A stretch of 64,000 nucleotides of DNA from Treponema sp. (GTDB lineage Bacteria > Spirochaetota > Spirochaetia > Treponematales > Treponemataceae). Below are positions 21,518 to 30,587 of this stretch, piece by piece. Below the pieces are notes generated by a model, which made no database searches, was not told the DNA's origin, and saw only the letters and a list, made by a program, of their open reading frames with translations. The number at the start of each line of letters is the position of its first letter. Within the stretch, counting starts at the first letter, position 1. The stretch lies in the NCBI GenBank assembly GCA_012520945.1, contig JAAYNH010000081.1:1-64000 (forward strand), written 5' to 3'. Made by a program: the position numbers and the translations under genes.

Positions 21518-22153
21518 ATGGCAAGATATACTGGTCCTGTTTGCCGTTTGTGCAGAACAGAACAAAAGAAACTTTTGTTGAAAGGTGATCGCTGTTATAG
21601 CGATAAATGCCCTCTCAATAAAAAACGTGGAGCTCCTGGTAAGGATCCAAAGGCTAGAGTTGGAAAACGCTCTGAATATGGAATTCAGCTCCGTGAAAAA
21701 CAAAAACTTAAAAGAATGTATGGTATGATGGAAAGACAATTCCGTCTTACATTTGACCGTGCATCTCGTATGAGTGGTGTTACAGGTGAAAACTTGATAG
21801 CATTGCTTGAAAGTCGCTTGGATAATGTTGCATATAGAATGCATCTAGCTACAAGTCGCTCACAAGCTCGTCAAATTGTATCCCATGGACACATTCTTGT
21901 TAATGGCAAGAAAGTAAATATTCCAAGTTACAGTATAAAACCGGGCGATACGATTGAAGTTAAAGAAGGTAGCAAAAAACTTGTTACTATTCTTGATTCT
22001 TTGAAAGAAGTTTCAAAATCAGGTGTTATGCCTTGGATTCAACTTGATATTGATGCACAAAAGGGCACATATGTTTCTTATCCACGCAGATCAGAAGTAA
22101 CTGACCTTGCGGACATAAAAGAGCAGCTCATAGTTGAGCTTTACTCTAAATAA
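21518..22153 (+). CDS. rpsD: 30S ribosomal protein S4, zinc form
   Basis: S4, 211 aa, a 16S assembly initiator. The N-terminus carries four Cys (CRLC near residue 10, then C and C in CYSDKC near 29-34), the zinc-binding C-plus form. The S4 RNA-binding domain is at about 96-160 (RLDNVAYRMHLATSRSQARQ). ATG behind AAGGAG. Confidence 0.97.
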   Translation: MARYTGPVCRLCRTEQKKLLLKGDRCYSDKCPLNKKRGAPGKDPKARVGKRSEYGIQLREKQKLKRMYGMMERQFRLTFDRASRMSGVTGENLIALLESRLDNVAYRMHLATSRSQARQIVSHGHILVNGKKVNIPSYSIKPGDTIEVKEGSKKLVTILDSLKEVSKSGVMPWIQLDIDAQKGTYVSYPRRSEVTDLADIKEQLIVELYSK

Positions 22154-22162
22154 GGAGTGTAA

Positions 22163-23218
22163 ATGGCTCGCAAAAATCTGCTTAAGGGATTTAAGAAACC
22201 TAAGGGAATTAATTTTGAACATATTGAAAACAGTTCAAATTATGGCAAATTTACAGCCTATCCCTTTGAAACGGGTTTCGGTACAACTGTTGGTAACACA
22301 TTAAGACGTGTATTGCTTTCATCGATTCAAGGATATGCAGTTACATCTATTCGTATTACTTCATTTGACGCAGATGGTGTTCAGCATGTTATTTCCAGTG
22401 AATTTGAAAATATTCCGAATGTAGTTGAAGATACATTAGAAATTGTGAATAGCATAAAGCAAGTTAGACTTGCACTTCCTGAAGATGAAGATCAAAGCAC
22501 TTTCCTTTTTGAATTTACCGGTCCTGGAAAGGTAACCAGTTCAGATTTGGCACGTGGTGAGCAACTTAAGATTTTTACTGAAGATATGCATCTTTTCACT
22601 ATGATGGACGGTGCACGTTTGGAAATTGAAGTTCAGATTGATTTGGGACGTGGTTATGTTCCTGCTGAAGTTAATGAAAATTACATTGAAATAGTTGGAA
22701 CTCTTCCAATGGATGCAATTTTCACTCCGGTTCTTAAAGTAAAATATTTTATTGAGCCTTGCCGTGTTGGTCAACGTAATGATTATGATAAACTTGTAAT
22801 GGAAATTTGGACTGACGGGACTATTTCTCCGGAAGATGCTTTAGCTGAAGCTGCAAAAATTGCGAAAGATCATTTTTCTATATTCATTAACTTTAATGAT
22901 AGTGATATTGCTAGAAATGAAGAACTTGAAGAAGGGGATGATTATATTCGTAAACTTTTGAATACTCCGGTAGAAGAGTTGGAATTGTCTGTTCGTTCTT
23001 CTAATTGTTTGAAAAATGCCAATATTAAAACAATTGGAGAATTAACTAAAAAAACCGAAGATGATATTGGTAAAACAAGAAATTTCGGGAAGAAGAGTTT
23101 AGCAGAAATCAAGGAAAAGCTCCAAGAATGGGATTTAAGCCTTGGAATGACTGATTATAGCCATGTTAGAAATACTGCTAATCTTGCAACTAAAAAGGAA
23201 GAATCAGATGAATCATAG
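22163..23218 (+). CDS. rpoA: RNA polymerase alpha subunit
   Basis: Alpha subunit, 351 aa. The N-terminal dimerisation domain ([17 protein letters not shown]) is at about 39-55. The C-terminal DNA- and activator-binding domain ([25 protein letters not shown]) is at about 280-325. Its last 11 nt overlap the start of rplQ. Confidence 0.98.
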   Translation: MARKNLLKGFKKPKGINFEHIENSSNYGKFTAYPFETGFGTTVGNTLRRVLLSSIQGYAVTSIRITSFDADGVQHVISSEFENIPNVVEDTLEIVNSIKQVRLALPEDEDQSTFLFEFTGPGKVTSSDLARGEQLKIFTEDMHLFTMMDGARLEIEVQIDLGRGYVPAEVNENYIEIVGTLPMDAIFTPVLKVKYFIEPCRVGQRNDYDKLVMEIWTDGTISPEDALAEAAKIAKDHFSIFINFNDSDIARNEELEEGDDYIRKLLNTPVEELELSVRSSNCLKNANIKTIGELTKKTEDDIGKTRNFGKKSLAEIKEKLQEWDLSLGMTDYSHVRNTANLATKKEESDES

Positions 23219-23693
23219 AAGTGGTTTTAATGCGCTTTCTCGTACAACTGCTCATAGAAGAGCAATGTCACGTAATATGATAACTTCTCTTTTCAGATTT
23301 GAACGCATTACAACAACAAAAGCAAAAGCTTTGGAAGTGCGTAAAAAGGCTGAAAAGTTGATAACAAGAAGTAAAGTGGATACTGTTCACAATCGTAGAC
23401 AGGCTGCTCGTTATATTCAAGATGAAAAAATTCTTGCTAAATTGTTCACAGATATTGGTCCAAGAATGAAAGAACGAAATGGTGGATATACACGCGTTGT
23501 AAAACTTGGTTTTCGTGAAGGTGATGCAGCAGACATGGTTATTCTTGAATTGGTTGATTTTGATATCAATGCAAAAGATGCAAAAAAACCTGCAAAAGCA
23601 ACTGATAAAAAAGCCGGTGATAAAGGCACAAAAAAATCTACCAATAAAAAAACAGATGAAAAAAAATCAAAAGCTGAAGTTGCAGCTGAGTAA
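23208..23693 (+). CDS. rplQ: 50S ribosomal protein L17 with Lys/Ala-rich tail
   Basis: L17 at the tunnel exit, 161 aa. The core ([20 protein letters not shown] to about residue 120) is standard. The last 40 residues are a low-complexity Lys/Ala/Asp extension absent from the short E. coli type. The ATG at 23208 overlaps rpoA by 11 nt behind AAGGAAG, suggesting coupling. Confidence 0.95.
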   Translation: MNHRSGFNALSRTTAHRRAMSRNMITSLFRFERITTTKAKALEVRKKAEKLITRSKVDTVHNRRQAARYIQDEKILAKLFTDIGPRMKERNGGYTRVVKLGFREGDAADMVILELVDFDINAKDAKKPAKATDKKAGDKGTKKSTNKKTDEKKSKAEVAAE

Positions 23694-23708
23694 TTAGGAG
23701 AAATAATT

Positions 23709-23885
23709 ATGTCTAAATCACATCGTGGTAAAGGTATTTTGAACCAAGTTGCTCACGGACGCGGAACATGTTCACGCTGTAAAGCAACAGGTATTAAAAT
23801 TTTGTACGAACAAGAAATTGATGGTAACAAAGTAAAGATTTGTAAATTTTGCAAAGCCGCAATAAAAAACGGTAAAACTGCATAA
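23709..23885 (+). CDS. Small zinc-ribbon protein ending the alpha operon
   Basis: 58 residues, too short for most ORF lists, with TAGGAG 10 nt before the ATG and a terminator right after. It starts MSKSHRGKGILNQVAHGRG and has CSRC, a 20-residue spacer, then CKFC: a four-Cys zinc ribbon. The spacer (ILYEQEIDGNKVKI) and layout recall the C-terminal ribbon of L24 in this same cluster. The predicted protein is very basic, and its place directly after rplQ suggests a ribosome- or RNA-associated role; that is inference. I do not recognise a named family. Confidence 0.85.
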   Translation: MSKSHRGKGILNQVAHGRGTCSRCKATGIKILYEQEIDGNKVKICKFCKAAIKNGKTA

Positions 23886-23902
23886 TTTTACTTAAAATTA
23901 GT

Positions 23903-23944
23903 AAAAGCTGTCGTAATGTAATTGCATAACGACGGCTTTTTTTG
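23903..23944 (+). terminator. Terminator of the tuf-S10-spc-alpha run
   Basis: Stem AAGCTGTCGT / ACGACGGCTT (one G-U pair) with a 12-nt loop, followed by a seven-T run, 18 nt after the small zinc-ribbon gene. Confidence 0.9.
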
Positions 23945-23962
23945 TTATATTTATATAATAGA

Positions 23963-25441
23963 ATGAATATTGAAAGAGTTCGTAAGGCTTTAGATGCTTT
24001 TTTTAGAAAGCAGTTACCAATTTTCTCATTGAAAGATGTTAAAAACTATTTGTCAAAAAGAAGAATTTATATTAATGATTCTGATTTGCTAATGATAACT
24101 GTTTCTTATCCAAATGTAATTCCAATAAGTAATGATAGCTTTATTACTAGAGCCGGTTTATTTACAGGAGTTCCGTTTTCAATTAAACCTACAAAATTTG
24201 AAATTAATAATAATATTTTATTTTTAGGGCATAGATTTATGCCTTTTGTAGATAATTATGTTTTACCGAATGAGATTTGTGTTAGATTTTTTGGAACCAT
24301 TATTACAAAAAAAGTTTTAAGAGTTCCTTCAAATGAAGTAGCTCCTCTGTATAAATTATTTGGCGATGAATTTGTGCCACAAATTATTTCCCTTGATACT
24401 GCAAATAAGGGAAATGACTTTTCAGAATCCGATTTTTTACTACCAACATATGTTGATGTTACGGTTTTAGATTGTACAACGATATATGATTTTTTTAAAT
24501 TTAAATACGGCGATAGAATACAGGCCGTGGTTTCAAATTGGAATAAATCTGTTGTTGAAATTATTCCATATATTGATAAATCGAATAATCCTTTTGAAGA
24601 AAATGATAAAACAAAAAAATATAAACAATGGTTTAAGGATGCAGAAAAAGGATTGTTACAAGTTTTCAAAAAATACGGGCCGTGTAAATCAATTGATGAG
24701 CAATTATTGCATCTTTATTTAGAAAACCGTAGAGAATTGTGTATTGCAGAATCCGGTTCTATTGATGAATTGCTTGAAAAGTCAAAAAAAATACAAATTT
24801 GTGATTATGGAGTAGAAAGTCGCTTATGGCAAAAAGGTTGTGAAATTTCTGCATCATATTTTTTTATTGATGCTATGATTAATTCAGAACATAATCAAAG
24901 TATTTTATATAATATTGACGGTCTACCTGTTTCGGATGAAATTTTGATTGCATTTATTTATGATATGTTTTATCACAAAGAAGAAGATTATTCTAAAATT
25001 ATAAAAAAATTTTATCCAAACAAAATGGATATTTCAAAGAAAAAATTTAACAATATTATGTTGCATTTGCAAGAATTTGGTGCTATAATAAAAAAAGATT
25101 ATAACTGGTTTGCAGATTATGAGATTGGGAAATTAAGAAAAAGGGCTTTGGCATTGTACCTAAGACTACTGAATCTCGAAGAAGAACTAGGTTATTATGA
25201 AAAGATAATAGATAACTTTCCACAACAACAATTAGTAATTTTTGCTCAATTGTCTAAACATGTGGCTAGGACGATTATTTCTTTTTCTAATCCATATTCA
25301 ATTGCCGATGAAGAAATTTCTTCTATTGAAGCGTCATTATTTGGTATGGAATTAAGTTTTGAAGAAATAAACACGATTTTGCTTGAAGAAATAAAAAAGC
25401 AAGAGAAAAAATTTTTTACTTTGGTAAAAGCGGAGGATTGA
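23963..25441 (+). CDS. Orphan protein coupled to PtsN-like EIIA
   Basis: A 492-aa soluble protein that I do not recognise. No signal peptide or membrane segment is visible. The N-terminal 60 residues (ERVRKALDAFFRKQ, FSLKDVKNYLSKR) look like a helical winged-helix-type segment. The middle (about 170-200) has a beta-rich patch (VDVTVLDCTTIYDFF) and the C-terminal third is helical. The ATG at 23963 has no Shine-Dalgarno; -10-like sequences TATATT (23946) and TATAAT (23954) lie just upstream, after the preceding terminator. Its last codons contain GGAGG for the EIIA gene, whose ATG is one base after this stop, so the two proteins are probably made together. Confidence 0.8.
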   Translation: MNIERVRKALDAFFRKQLPIFSLKDVKNYLSKRRIYINDSDLLMITVSYPNVIPISNDSFITRAGLFTGVPFSIKPTKFEINNNILFLGHRFMPFVDNYVLPNEICVRFFGTIITKKVLRVPSNEVAPLYKLFGDEFVPQIISLDTANKGNDFSESDFLLPTYVDVTVLDCTTIYDFFKFKYGDRIQAVVSNWNKSVVEIIPYIDKSNNPFEENDKTKKYKQWFKDAEKGLLQVFKKYGPCKSIDEQLLHLYLENRRELCIAESGSIDELLEKSKKIQICDYGVESRLWQKGCEISASYFFIDAMINSEHNQSILYNIDGLPVSDEILIAFIYDMFYHKEEDYSKIIKKFYPNKMDISKKKFNNIMLHLQEFGAIIKKDYNWFADYEIGKLRKRALALYLRLLNLEEELGYYEKIIDNFPQQQLVIFAQLSKHVARTIISFSNPYSIADEEISSIEASLFGMELSFEEINTILLEEIKKQEKKFFTLVKAED

Positions 25442-25442
25442 A

Positions 25443-25919
25443 ATGGATTTTGATATGAACATTGCTGAACTTATTCAACGTGGTGGCGTTTACTTTAATG
25501 TGCCTGGCACAACTCCTGAAGAAGTATATAAATATGTGAGTCATAAAATTTCATTACCGGAAGGAGTTGATCCGGATGTTTTGTGTGCGGAAATTTGTCA
25601 AAGAGAAACCTTAATGAGTACGGCAGTTGGTAATGGTGTTGCTCTTCCTCACCCGCGATATCCGCTTTTAAAATGTTATGATGACCAGAAAATTATTGTT
25701 TGTTATTTAGATACTCCAATAACTATGAATGCTCCGGATTCCAAGCCCGTTTATGTAATGATGATTCTTTTAACAAGCACAACACAATCACATCTTAAAA
25801 TTTTATCACAGTTAGCATATTTGTTTCAGCAATCTGCTTTCCGTGCAGAAATGTCGAATAAACCAGGAGAAGCTGATTTGATAAAACTTATTGAAAAAAC
25901 TGTCTCAGAAACTATTTGA
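25443..25919 (+). CDS. ptsN: PTS EIIA (PtsN/EIIA-Ntr-like) domain protein
   Basis: A 158-aa single-domain PTS EIIA of the fructose/nitrogen family. The phosphorylated His lies in VGNGVALPHPR (about residue 69). The order of blocks (AEICQRETLMSTAVGNG, ILLTSTTQSHLKILSQLAYLF) matches EIIA-Ntr. Such proteins usually regulate rather than transport; treponemes typically have partial PTS systems without sugar permeases. No other PTS gene is in the window. It starts one base after the upstream orphan gene. Confidence 0.85.
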   Translation: MDFDMNIAELIQRGGVYFNVPGTTPEEVYKYVSHKISLPEGVDPDVLCAEICQRETLMSTAVGNGVALPHPRYPLLKCYDDQKIIVCYLDTPITMNAPDSKPVYVMMILLTSTTQSHLKILSQLAYLFQQSAFRAEMSNKPGEADLIKLIEKTVSETI

Positions 25920-25932
25920 TTGGAAATGTGCT

Positions 25933-25968
25933 AAAAAAAAGCCGGCAATTATGTCCGGCCTTTTTTTT
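25933..25968. terminator. Bidirectional terminator between ptsN and pyrE
   Basis: GCCGG / CCGGC stem flanked by eight A on the left and eight T on the right, so it can act for the plus-strand ptsN and for the minus-strand pyrE that converges on it. Confidence 0.9.
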
Positions 25969-25982
25969 GAATAAAGCAATAC

Positions 25983-26651
25983 CTATTTTACTCCATATTC
26001 TGTGTAATATGCGTCAATAGCCGATTTAGTTTTTTCGTTAATAAGTGTGCCGTAAAGAGCTTCTACAACTTCACTCATTGAAACAATAGCACGTGCAGGA
26101 AAGCCATATAAGTCAGTGATTTCATCTAATGCACTTTTTGAACCTTTACCTCTTTCTTGACGATTTAGCGAAACAATTAAACCGATAATTTTTATAGAAT
26201 CTTTTGAAGAACCTTGTGCTTGAATAATTGGGAATGTTTCTTCGATTGATTTACCGGAAGTTGTAACATCTTCAATTATAACAACACGATCGCCATCTTT
26301 AATTTTTGTACCGAGAAGAATGCCGGTATCACCATGGTCTTTAATTTCTTTGCGGTTTGAGCAATAACGAATTTCTTTACCGTAAAGTTCGCTGTAGGCA
26401 ATAACAGTTGCAACGCTGAGAGGAATACCTTTGTATGCAGGACCAAAAAGGACATCAAAATCATCACCAAAATTTTCATGAATAGCCTGTGCATAATAAC
26501 GGCCGAGCTGCATTAATTGGCTACCGGTTTCATATGCTCCGGCATTCATAAAAAAAGGACTTTTTCTGCCACTTTTCAGCGTAAATTCTCCGAATTTAAG
26601 AACGTTGCATTCTACCATAAAATTAATAAAATCTTTTTTGTATGCTTTCAT
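25983..26651 (-). CDS. pyrE: Orotate phosphoribosyltransferase
   Basis: Converts orotate and PRPP to OMP in pyrimidine synthesis; 222 aa. The PRPP-binding motif VVIIEDVTTSGKS is near 115-127; LKSGRKSPFFMNAG (about 23-36) and FGPAYKGIPL (about 68-77) are substrate-binding segments. Last gene of a minus-strand unit behind a GT8 glycosyltransferase and an acyltransferase. No clear Shine-Dalgarno precedes its ATG. Confidence 0.95.
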   Translation of the reverse strand: MKAYKKDFINFMVECNVLKFGEFTLKSGRKSPFFMNAGAYETGSQLMQLGRYYAQAIHENFGDDFDVLFGPAYKGIPLSVATVIAYSELYGKEIRYCSNRKEIKDHGDTGILLGTKIKDGDRVVIIEDVTTSGKSIEETFPIIQAQGSSKDSIKIIGLIVSLNRQERGKGSKSALDEITDLYGFPARAIVSMSEVVEALYGTLINEKTKSAIDAYYTEYGVK

Positions 26652-26660
26652 AAAAAAACT

Positions 26661-27500
26661 CTATTTTGTTTGCGGTAAATATTCAAGTGGAATACCATAA
26701 AAATATTCATAAACTTTTACCCACATTTTGTAGTTTTCATTTTTTAGATATTCACAATTTTCTTTTATTGATAATTCTTTTTTTGGGTAAATAGGTCTTA
26801 AAATATGAACCGTATATTCTTGTGTTAAAAATCCATCGCCATCAAAATTACAAGAGTCACTCATAGTAATAAAAATAGGTATGATTGGAACATTATGTGT
26901 CGCTGCAAAATGAAATGCACCTTTTTCTAAAGGACGGGGTTTTTGATAATTCCACCACATTCCTTGTTCAGGATAAAAGAGGATTTTTTCGCCACGAGAA
27001 AGTAAAACTTTAATAGCATTCATAAAAAGTTTCATTACACGAAAGTTGCTACTTAAAGGTAAAGTGTTGCAATTGCGAAAAAACCAACCGTATAATCCGG
27101 GAAAATTTGTATAATTTCCTTCTCTGATTACCTTGTAAAGTTCACGGTTTTTTAAGTGTTTTTCAATTGCTTTATATACTGCAAAATTATCAAAAGCATT
27201 AAAATGATTGCATGTAAGTATTGCAGCACCGGGAACGGATTTAAAATTTGGAATGCCACGAACTTCACTAATAATCATTCTTTTGAATTTAAGTAAATTA
27301 TTAATATGGTGACGAGCAACTAAATTTGCAAATTTCATTTTAAACTTGCTGAATGGTTTTTCGTAAAGATAGTCAACCTTATCTTCCGTTAAGGGTATGG
27401 TTGGAGGGTCGTTTTCAACATCTTTATTAAACCATCTTTTTCTTTCATATTCATCAATTTTTTTTAAAATATCCAATCTTTCTTGAGAAGGTTCATACAT
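26661..27500 (-). CDS. PlsC-type acyltransferase
   Basis: 279 aa, lysophospholipid-acyltransferase superfamily. The HX4D catalytic motif appears as NHFNAFD (about 97-103). A second block, FYPEQGMWW (about 175-183), stands where the family has its Glu-Gly substrate-binding motif. No strong membrane helix at the N-terminus. It could acylate lysophosphatidate or a glycolipid; pairing with a GT8 gene one base upstream favours an envelope lipid. A second acyltransferase-GT8 pair occurs at 39987-41654. Confidence 0.8.
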   Translation of the reverse strand: MYEPSQERLDILKKIDEYERKRWFNKDVENDPPTIPLTEDKVDYLYEKPFSKFKMKFANLVARHHINNLLKFKRMIISEVRGIPNFKSVPGAAILTCNHFNAFDNFAVYKAIEKHLKNRELYKVIREGNYTNFPGLYGWFFRNCNTLPLSSNFRVMKLFMNAIKVLLSRGEKILFYPEQGMWWNYQKPRPLEKGAFHFAATHNVPIIPIFITMSDSCNFDGDGFLTQEYTVHILRPIYPKKELSIKENCEYLKNENYKMWVKVYEYFYGIPLEYLPQTK

Positions 27501-27501
27501 A

Positions 27502-28437
27502 TTAACATATTTCCTTTAGTTTTGTATTTTTATAATTATTAGGATTATTAGCATCCTTAATTGCACGATCAATTAATTTTTCATATGCGAGTTTATCTCT
27601 TTGTTTTTCAAATTCTGTATAATTATTGCGCATTTTTATTAGGTCTTTGTAAAAAATAGTTTTTTGGGCATATTTCCAAAAATAGTCTTCATACATGACA
27701 CCTTCATAATGCCATGGTTTCCAGTGAATTTTATAATGAATAATGCGTAAGTCTTTTTCATTAAAGTTAGGATTGTAATATGAAGTTTTATTCCAACCTA
27801 AATTTAATAGTGTTGTGCGGTTTTTACAAATTATATTAAGATAATCTTGATCTTGTGTAACAGTGAATGTAAATTTACTTAGTAAATCTACAAAAATTTT
27901 TTCAATATTAATTTCACGCATTGCTTTTGTATTCATAAGTAAAATACCTGCATTAAAATATTGTTTTCTCGAAACATCAAGCGTTTTTTCAACATATTCT
28001 CCAAAAACATCTATTGTATTCATTACTTCTTCGGGAACAGCACCAAGAAGATTGTTGCCTAATTCCGTATTATAAAGTTCTGAAATGTCACCAAGTACAA
28101 CAATGTCACAGTCTAAATACAAAACTTTGTCATATTGCGGAAATAAGTTAGCAATAAAAAATCTATAATATGTTTCTTTAGAATAATAATCGCGAAGGTG
28201 TAATTTGTCGTAAATTTTACTTAATTCATTTTGTAAAGAAATAAAAGATATTGACGAATTTAAGGTAGAACATTTTTTTAGCTTTTTTTCAATATCTTTT
28301 GAGAGATTTGTTTTTAAAACAATAATTTCATAAAAATATTTTTTTGATGCATTTTTGAGTAAAGATTTTAATGTAACAGATAAAAAAGGAGCATATTTAT
28401 CATCAGTTGCAAAAAAAATTGGAATGTGCGTTTTCAT
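27502..28437 (-). CDS. Glycosyltransferase family 8 protein
   Basis: 311 aa with the GT8 layout: MKTHIPIFFATDDKYAPFLSV at the start, the metal-binding DXD motif in LDCDIVVLG (about 105-113) and the late HYKIHWKPWHY block (about 242-252). It should transfer a hexose from a nucleotide sugar to an envelope acceptor (LgtC/GatL-like). The start is set at 28437 by GAAGAGGG and by the promoter at 28460-28488; the longer frame to 28488 runs into that promoter. Confidence 0.88.
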   Translation of the reverse strand: MKTHIPIFFATDDKYAPFLSVTLKSLLKNASKKYFYEIIVLKTNLSKDIEKKLKKCSTLNSSISFISLQNELSKIYDKLHLRDYYSKETYYRFFIANLFPQYDKVLYLDCDIVVLGDISELYNTELGNNLLGAVPEEVMNTIDVFGEYVEKTLDVSRKQYFNAGILLMNTKAMREINIEKIFVDLLSKFTFTVTQDQDYLNIICKNRTTLLNLGWNKTSYYNPNFNEKDLRIIHYKIHWKPWHYEGVMYEDYFWKYAQKTIFYKDLIKMRNNYTEFEKQRDKLAYEKLIDRAIKDANNPNNYKNTKLKEIC

Positions 28438-28459
28438 AAAACCCTCTTCTTTTAATTTT

Positions 28460-28488
28460 ATTATAATATTTATATTGTTAATGTACAA
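28460..28488 (-). promoter_or_regulatory. Promoter of the GT8-acyltransferase-pyrE unit
   Basis: On the minus strand TTGTAC (28488-28483), 17 nt, then consensus TATAAT (28465-28460). The expected start near 28453 gives a 16-nt leader that just holds the Shine-Dalgarno site. Confidence 0.7.
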
Positions 28489-28573
28489 GTATTAGACACA
28501 ATTTTTGAAGTAATGTTGCAAAATGTTTTGAGATTTTAGGGTTATATTTAGGATTATATTTATGGATTTTATA

Positions 28574-28602
28574 TTGATTTTTTTAATTATATAGTAGATA
28601 AT
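28574..28602 (+). promoter_or_regulatory. Leaderless-type promoter of the EAL protein gene
   Basis: TTGATT (28574-28579), 17 nt, GATAAT (28597-28602), then only 5 nt to the ATG. No Shine-Dalgarno sequence is present. Confidence 0.5.
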
Positions 28603-28607
28603 AACTT

Positions 28608-29957
28608 ATGTGTATAAAACTAATTTTAGTGCTTAGTTTGTTTTTTTCTTTGGTTTTTGTTTTTTTTATTTTTTTTATATATAAGTTTTATCGAAAGGCT
28701 TTTTTTGATAGTGTAACAAATTTATATAATCAAGTGTATTTTAGAGAAAAAACATTAAAGCTGTTAAAAAAGAATACTGAAAAAAAATATTCTCTTATAG
28801 CAACAAATATTGCACATTTTAGAACAATATACGGAAGCTATGGTCCTCGTTTAGGTAATATTATTTTAAGATATTTTGCAAAGTGTGTTTCTTTGATACG
28901 TAAAGATGCTTTGGTTGCAAGGGCAAAAGAAGACAAGTTTCAAATTTTATTGTCTTATAAAACAAAAGATGAAATCATTGATTTTTTAGAAAAATTATCG
29001 GTTGAAGTACATAAATTTCATTCGGATGAAATGTCAACAAAGTTATTTATTCGCTGTGGTGTAGGCCTTCTTGATGGAAAAGTTGGTTTTTATAATATGC
29101 TTTCATATGTAGAGTTAGCACGAAAAGAAGCTATAAAACATGGAATAGTTTATTACTTTTTTAATGATGAGATGGCTCAAAAGTTACATAAAGAAAAAGA
29201 ATTTTCAGATTTAATGGAAGGTGCTCTGTCAAAAGGTGAGTTTAAAGTATATTATCAACCGAAATATGATATTTTAACAAATCAAGTAATTGGTGCAGAG
29301 GCGTTAGTGCGTTGGGCAAGTTCAAAATTTGGTTTTTTGCGTCCGGATGAATTTATTCCGATTTTTGAACAAAATGGTTTCATAGTTGAAATTGATTTTT
29401 TTGTTTTAGAAGAAGTTTGCAAAATGTTACGCAAGGAATTAGATGAAGGGCGTAAGCCGAAGCCGGTTTCTGTAAATCAGTCGCGAATGCATTTGTCTCA
29501 ACCTAATTATATTGAAAGAATGCAAAAAATTTTGGAAAAATATAATTTACCAAAAGGTTTGGTAGAGTTGGAGTTAACAGAAACCGTGCATATGGATTTA
29601 AGAAAAGCTTGTAAGACTATGATTGAATTAAAAAAATTGGGTTATATGCTTTCAATTGATGACTTTGGAAATGGTTATTCATCGTTTCCGATTTTATTTA
29701 ATGTTCCAATTGATACATTAAAAATTGATAAAGATTTTTTGTATAGTGTTGGAAATTTAAAGATAAAAGAAGTTCTTTTGAAAATGGTTGTTGAAATGAC
29801 AAAAGAACTTAAATTAAATTTGATTTGTGAAGGCGTAGAACGCCCGGAACACGTACAGTTTCTTTTAGCAAATAATTGTCGTAATGCACAAGGAAATTTT
29901 TATTCAAGTCCTGTGTCTCAAGAAGATTATTTAAAAGAAAGCTATCTTAAAAAGTGA
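28608..29957 (+). CDS. Membrane-anchored degenerate GGDEF / intact EAL protein
   Basis: 449 aa. One N-terminal transmembrane helix (about 3-25). A GGDEF-like domain follows (about 33-190), but the signature is AKEDKF rather than GGDEF, so cyclase activity is unlikely. The EAL domain (about 200-445) keeps GAEALVRW, the Asn in SVNQS, LELTET, IDDFGNGYSS, LKIDKDF, CEGVE and the Gln in NAQGNF. It should hydrolyse cyclic-di-GMP at the membrane. It is transcribed divergently from the GT8 gene. Confidence 0.9.
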   Translation: MCIKLILVLSLFFSLVFVFFIFFIYKFYRKAFFDSVTNLYNQVYFREKTLKLLKKNTEKKYSLIATNIAHFRTIYGSYGPRLGNIILRYFAKCVSLIRKDALVARAKEDKFQILLSYKTKDEIIDFLEKLSVEVHKFHSDEMSTKLFIRCGVGLLDGKVGFYNMLSYVELARKEAIKHGIVYYFFNDEMAQKLHKEKEFSDLMEGALSKGEFKVYYQPKYDILTNQVIGAEALVRWASSKFGFLRPDEFIPIFEQNGFIVEIDFFVLEEVCKMLRKELDEGRKPKPVSVNQSRMHLSQPNYIERMQKILEKYNLPKGLVELELTETVHMDLRKACKTMIELKKLGYMLSIDDFGNGYSSFPILFNVPIDTLKIDKDFLYSVGNLKIKEVLLKMVVEMTKELKLNLICEGVERPEHVQFLLANNCRNAQGNFYSSPVSQEDYLKESYLKK

Positions 29958-30002
29958 AATTATTAAGTAAATATTCACTGTGACGAAAATTTAAAAGTAT
30001 GA

Positions 30003-30008
30003 TATATT
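30003..30008 (+). promoter_or_regulatory. -10 box of a leaderless-type promoter for pth
   Basis: TATATT ends exactly 6 nt before the pth ATG; the intervening bases are nearly all T and there is no Shine-Dalgarno. The -35 (around 29979-29984, TGTGAC) is weak. Confidence 0.4.
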
Positions 30009-30014
30009 GTTTTT

Positions 30015-30587
30015 ATGATAAGGTTATATGCATTTTTAGGAAATTTTGGTAAAGAATATGAAAAAAGCAGACATAATGTTGCGTGGCAATTTGCCGATTC
30101 GCTTTCATTTCTTTCATGTTTAAATTGGCAAAAAAAATTCAAAGGACAGTTTGCTTCACAAGTTATAAATGAAAATCAAATTTATTTTTTAAAGCCGGAA
30201 ACATATATGAATCTATCCGGTGAATCAATCGGTGATGCTTTGCGTTTTTATAAAATTAAACCGGAAGAAATTCTTGTTATTCATGATGAATTGGAATTAT
30301 CTTGCGGGATAATTAGTTTAAAATGGTCGGGTGGTTTGGGCGGTCATAATGGATTGCGCTCAATAAAGGCAACTTTAGGTACTGCAGATTTTTGGCGTTT
30401 AAGATTTGGTATCGGTAGGCCAAGTCATGATGATGTTTCCGGTTATGTTTTAGGGAATTTTTCAAAGGATGAAAATATTGTGTTATCACAAAGTTTTCTG
30501 AAAACCGCTGAGTTAATTGATTTGCTAATGATAAAAGAACCAAATGAATTACTTAAAGATTGGAAAAAAGTGGTTAACAATGATTGA
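30015..30587 (+). CDS. pth: Peptidyl-tRNA hydrolase
   Basis: Recycles peptidyl-tRNA released from stalled ribosomes; 190 aa. The family active-site residues are present: N10, H20 (SRHNV), N66 (YMNLSG), D91 (VIHDELEL) and N112 (GGHNG). The GNPG motif of the family reads GNFG here. Its end overlaps mazG by 8 nt. Confidence 0.95.
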   Translation: MIRLYAFLGNFGKEYEKSRHNVAWQFADSLSFLSCLNWQKKFKGQFASQVINENQIYFLKPETYMNLSGESIGDALRFYKIKPEEILVIHDELELSCGIISLKWSGGLGGHNGLRSIKATLGTADFWRLRFGIGRPSHDDVSGYVLGNFSKDENIVLSQSFLKTAELIDLLMIKEPNELLKDWKKVVNND

